Shown: one piece after another, positions 62,224 through 64,000 of the stretch
Numbering within the stretch: position 1 is the stretch's first letter
Layout of the letters: each line of letters starts with the position of its first letter
From: Rubrivivax sp.
GTDB taxonomy: Bacteria; Pseudomonadota; Gammaproteobacteria; Burkholderiales; Burkholderiaceae_C
Assembly (NCBI GenBank): GCA_020248915.1
Contig: JADCGP010000010.1
Span: forward strand, 119,061 to 183,060
Length of the DNA stretch: 64,000 nucleotides
Direction: 5' to 3'
Translations under genes and position numbers: made by a program
The notes under the pieces: model-generated
Database searches by the model: none
What the model was told of the DNA's origin: nothing
What the model saw: the letters and a program-made list of their open reading frames with translations, nothing else

Positions 62224-63122
62224 GCGCTGGGAGTTCTCTTCGAACGTTGCTTGCCGGCGATCGGGCGCCGCTGGTCGTGCCAGGTGTCTACGACGCGTTG
62301 ACTGCGGTGCTCGCCTGCGAGGCAGGCTTCGATGCGCTTTACCTGAGTGGCGCGTCGGTGGCCTACTCTCGGCTCGGGCGGGGCGATGTGGGCCTCGTGA
62401 CTGGAACGGAGATGGTCGATGTGCTCGGGCGCATCTGCTCCCGCGTCACGGTGCCCGTCATCGCCGATGCAGACACCGGCTACGGCAATGCCGTGAATGT
62501 GCAGCGGACCGTGCGCGACTATGAGCACGCCGGGGCGGCGATGATTCAGCTCGAAGATCAGCTCTTTCCTAAGCGCTGTGGGCATCTTGCCGGCAAGGCG
62601 TTGATTCCTGCGGCCGAGATGTGCGGGAAGCTGCGCGCTGCGCTCGATGCGCGACGCCGTCGGGATACGCTGGTGCTCGCCCGGACCGATGCGGTCGCGG
62701 TCGAGGGGTTCGAGGCTGCAATGGCGCGAGCGGCGGCCTACGCCGAGTGCGGCGTGGATGCGCTGTTCGTCGAGGGTCTGCGCGACGAGTCGCAGTTGCG
62801 GTTGCTTGGCAGGACCTGGGGCGGTCAGCTGCCGGTGGTTGCAAACATGGTCGAAGGCGGCGTCACGCCGTTGTTCGATGCCGCCACGCTCGGCCGCTGG
62901 GGCTTCCGAGTGGTGCTCTATCCTGGTGGCACCGCTCGCGCCGTGGCGGGCGCCTTGCTCGGCTACTTTGCGGCGCTGGGACGCGATGGGACAAGCGCGG
63001 CTTGGCGTGACCGGATGGTCGACTTCGTGGAGCTCAATTCGCTGCTGGGCACGCCGGAGCTTCTCGAGCAGGCCCAGGGCTATGAAGGCATTCCGGGCAA
63101 GCGGGGGGCTCGCGATTCCTGA
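62220..63122 (+). CDS. Isocitrate-lyase/PEP-mutase-family C-C lyase
   Basis: 300 aa. The metal site is in VPVIADADTGYGNAVNVQRTV near residue 80; the catalytic loop reads IQLEDQLFPKRCGHLAGKALI near 110, with KRCGH and its Cys as in isocitrate, methylisocitrate and 2,3-dimethylmalate lyases and unlike the mutases. LARTDAVAVEGFEAAMARA follows. It would split a 2-hydroxy-diacid into pyruvate or glyoxylate and a second acid. ATGA overlap with the flavoprotein gene. It is the last gene before the rRNA operon. Confidence 0.9.
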   Translation: MSAGSSLRTLLAGDRAPLVVPGVYDALTAVLACEAGFDALYLSGASVAYSRLGRGDVGLVTGTEMVDVLGRICSRVTVPVIADADTGYGNAVNVQRTVRDYEHAGAAMIQLEDQLFPKRCGHLAGKALIPAAEMCGKLRAALDARRRRDTLVLARTDAVAVEGFEAAMARAAAYAECGVDALFVEGLRDESQLRLLGRTWGGQLPVVANMVEGGVTPLFDAATLGRWGFRVVLYPGGTARAVAGALLGYFAALGRDGTSAAWRDRMVDFVELNSLLGTPELLEQAQGYEGIPGKRGARDS

Positions 63123-63262
63123 GGCGGGCGCTTCGGATCCTGGTTGCGGGCCGCCCGGGCGGCTCGGCGTCGGCGGCATTTGGGGCCATGCGCACGAGAC
63201 AGACCGGATCAGCGCTGTGCGGTGATCCACCGAAGTCTCGGCTTCGCCGCCGGGAAAAGGAA
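63123..63262. other. Spacer between the catabolic operon and the rRNA terminator
   Basis: About 140 bases without a convincing gene. No plus-strand terminator is clear, so transcription of the operon may run up to the shared hairpin at 63263-63288. Confidence 0.4.
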
Positions 63263-63288
63263 AAGGCCCGGTCTAACGACCGGGCCTT
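63263..63288 (-). terminator. rRNA operon terminator
   Basis: AAGGCCCGGTC at 63263-63273, loop TAAC, then GACCGGGCCTT at 63278-63288: an 11-bp perfect stem. Read on the minus strand it comes just after the 5S gene and is followed by TTTTCCTTTTCCC, typical of a factor-independent terminator. The plus strand lacks a T-run. Confidence 0.9.
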
Positions 63289-63300
63289 CTCGGGTAATTA

Positions 63301-63413
63301 GCCTGACGATGTCCTACTTTCACACGGGAACCCGCACTATCATCGGCGCAGAGGCGTTTCACTTTCCTGTTCGGGATGGGAAGGAGTGGGACCACCTCGC
63401 CATGGTCGTCAGA
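63301..63413 (-). rRNA. rrf: 5S ribosomal RNA
   Basis: The minus strand reads tctgacgaccatggcgaggt at the 5' side, and the loop segments cccatcccgaacaggaaag and ctgcgccgatgatagtgcgg follow, ending atcgtcaggc. The ends pair (tgacgac with the terminal gtcag region) and the length of about 113 is right for 5S. It follows 23S in the normal order. Confidence 0.95.
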
Positions 63414-63543
63414 CTTGACTTTTCCCCGCACGCAGCAGCGTGCAGGACAATTCATAGAGCCGAATCAGCTGGATTGCGACCAGCTTGGCACAACATTCAG
63501 ACTCGATCGAGGCAGCTTGAGCTGCTTCTCGTCAGAGTTATAG
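63414..63543 (-). other. 23S-5S spacer
   Basis: About 130 bases of lower GC than the surroundings. No tRNA cloverleaf is seen. It carries rRNA-processing sequence between the 23S 3' end and the 5S 5' end. Confidence 0.7.

Positions 63544-64000
<457 letters not shown>

Noticed and set aside
63414..63543. A tRNA in the 23S-5S spacer
   Set aside because: No cloverleaf arms or CCA-side pairing could be found by eye.

Overview
The window is very GC-rich and tightly packed. Gene content (Bug/TctC-type binding protein, two HAAT-type branched-chain-like ABC systems, a PHB-depolymerase-like protein, FGDESS-type lipoproteins, betaproteobacterial gshA) points to a betaproteobacterium of the order Burkholderiales, probably near the Rubrivivax/Leptothrix/Ideonella/Methylibium group. 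This is inferred from gene content and style only; the 5S and partial 23S rRNA genes at the right edge would settle it. GTG and TTG starts are common, and most operon junctions are 1- to 8-base overlaps.

Layout. 1-3036: an unrecognised gene tail, purE, purK and a Sua5-type tRNA threonylcarbamoyl gene. 3152-5523: an intact FGDESS esterase-like lipoprotein, then a decayed GDSL lipase fused to a decayed OmpW fragment. 5553-13320: a minus-strand peptidoglycan-salvage operon (BadF-type sugar kinase, lipoprotein amidase, GHL10 glycosidase, murQ, NagX-like membrane protein) divergent from dacB. 13414-21453: CMD-family protein, gshA, a MerR-type regulator coupled to a two-subunit molybdenum hydroxylase, an MBL-fold hydrolase, a phytanoyl-CoA dioxygenase-like protein and a LysE exporter. 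21531-24119: malonyl-CoA-synthetase-like ligase and a TctC-type binding protein. 24257-29541: a minus-strand chain purC / AstE-like / mnmA / HlyD-like adaptor / ABC ATPase, every junction overlapping. 29702-35821: beta-lactamase-fold hydrolase, TonB-dependent receptor, AmpG/PAT-family pseudogene, unrecognised ORF.

35911-44591: a sigma-54 activator gene followed by a HAAT transporter operon carrying a PHB-depolymerase-like esterase and an alpha/beta hydrolase. A sigma-54 promoter match lies just upstream of the operon, with a dyad about 150 bp further up. 44651-48297: M16 peptidase and two FtsX-like permeases that look like the missing membrane half of the adaptor/ATPase pair 20 kb away. 48354-51686: modBAC plus modE with a ModE-like operator, which fits the molybdenum hydroxylase in the same window.

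51895-63122: a GntR/HutC regulator and a ten-gene catabolic operon: second HAAT transporter, aconitase-family large and small subunits, dihydropyrimidinase-like amidohydrolase, FAD dehydrogenase/reductase, and a KRCGH-type carbon-carbon lyase. Read together these could take up a cyclic amide or imide, open it, hydrate or isomerise the diacid and cleave it to central metabolites. I consider it the best candidate for an undescribed pathway. 63263-64000: rRNA operon terminator, 5S rRNA and the 3' end of 23S rRNA, all on the minus strand.
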